Assembly (NCBI GenBank): GCA_902600895.1
Contig: CACKLF010000003.1
Location: 20,510-84,509 of the forward strand
Length of the DNA stretch: 64,000 bases
DNA from: an uncultured Alphaproteobacteria bacterium
GTDB lineage: Bacteria; Pseudomonadota; Alphaproteobacteria; Rhodobacterales; Rhodobacteraceae
Reading direction: 5' to 3'
Part shown: piece after piece, positions 63,853 through 64,000 of the stretch
Layout: every line of letters begins with the position of its first letter
Position numbering within the stretch: position 1 is the first letter of the stretch
Made by a program: the position numbers and the translations under genes
Notes under the pieces: model-generated
Database searches by the model: none
What the model saw: the letters and a program-made list of their open reading frames with translations, nothing else
What the model was told of the DNA's origin: nothing

Positions 63853-64000
63853 TTATGCCTTCAGACTTAAACACAGCAATATTTTTTTAAAAATTGGTTC
63901 AAATTTCTTTGGGGGACTTTCCTGATGAAAAAAGTAACTTTGCAAATCAGCCTCATTTACCTCTAAAAATTTTTCAAATTGTTCAAGTAAACTATCATCT
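63853..64000 (-). CDS. C-terminal end of a probable SdhE/DUF339 protein, cut by window edge
   Basis: The minus strand enters at 64000 and reads DDSLLEQFEKFLEVNEADLQSYFFHQ..., ending ILLCLSLKA with TAA at 63855-63853. EKFLEVNEADLQSYFF followed by two prolines resembles the FExLLxxxDxDLxxWxxGxxxP tail of SdhE, the small factor that helps attach FAD to succinate dehydrogenase. Only 48 residues are visible and the N-terminal RGxxE motif is outside, so this is tentative. Confidence 0.5.
   Translation of the reverse strand, partial: DDSLLEQFEKFLEVNEADLQSYFFHQESPPKKFEPIFKKILLCLSLKA

Overview
This is an AT-rich window from an alphaproteobacterium, probably a marine, free-living, streamlined one. Three things point to this class. 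A DUF4167 protein sits beside prmC-prfA. There is a compact lptF-lptG-lptD-surA-pdxA-rsmA block divergent from pepA-ndk. A RodZ-type helix-turn-helix protein precedes ispG. Intergenic gaps are short, many start/stop codons overlap, and no rRNA, CRISPR array, prophage or intact insertion sequence is visible. The exact lineage cannot be settled by eye.

Layout. 1-13.9 kb is a mosaic of catabolic and redox genes: aldehyde dehydrogenase plus deoC, an LCAD-like acyl-CoA dehydrogenase, cupin, GSTs, an EutB-like dehydratase with a truncated eutC-like remnant, GFA protein, zinc alcohol dehydrogenase, EamA transporter, crotonase, FAD oxidoreductase, Rieske oxygenase and a hydratase. 13.9-19.1 kb holds two class III nucleotidyl cyclases with TolB-like/TPR C-termini flanking endonuclease III. 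19.1-32.4 kb contains an IlvD/Edd dehydratase, GMC oxidoreductase, M20 amidohydrolase, a membrane (haem-type anchor)-ferredoxin-adenylate cyclase, guanine deaminase, a second Rieske oxygenase, a secreted YHYH protein, a kinase-like phosphotransferase, rhodanese and a hydrolase. 32.4-33.2 kb is a gene-poor scar at tRNA-Asn. 33.3-37.9 kb carries an MBL hydrolase, a sensor kinase and a split ACAD10/11-like kinase/dehydrogenase pair with a Fur-like palindrome upstream. A CAU tRNA and a 0.7 kb gene-less repeat-bearing interval follow.

The most striking gene is at 38781-40550. It is one polypeptide with four CDGSH iron-sulfur motifs, a plant-type [2Fe-2S] ferredoxin domain, a class III cyclase catalytic domain and a C-terminal Rieske [2Fe-2S] domain. 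With the CyaC-like cyclase at 24358 it suggests that cAMP (or a related nucleotide) output is wired to cellular redox or Fe-S status. Four cyclases with different sensory parts lie within 26 kb.

40.7-47.4 kb returns to accessory metabolism: GST, homocysteine methyltransferase-like protein, VOC-bicupin fusion, hydratase, oxalyl-CoA-synthetase-like ligase and ketopantoate reductase-like protein. From 47.4 kb to the right edge the window is core genome: purM-purN, ndk, pepA, the LPS transport/outer-membrane biogenesis block, pdxA, rsmA, DUF4167, prmC-prfA, ispG, RodZ-like, and the tail of a probable SdhE gene running off the edge.
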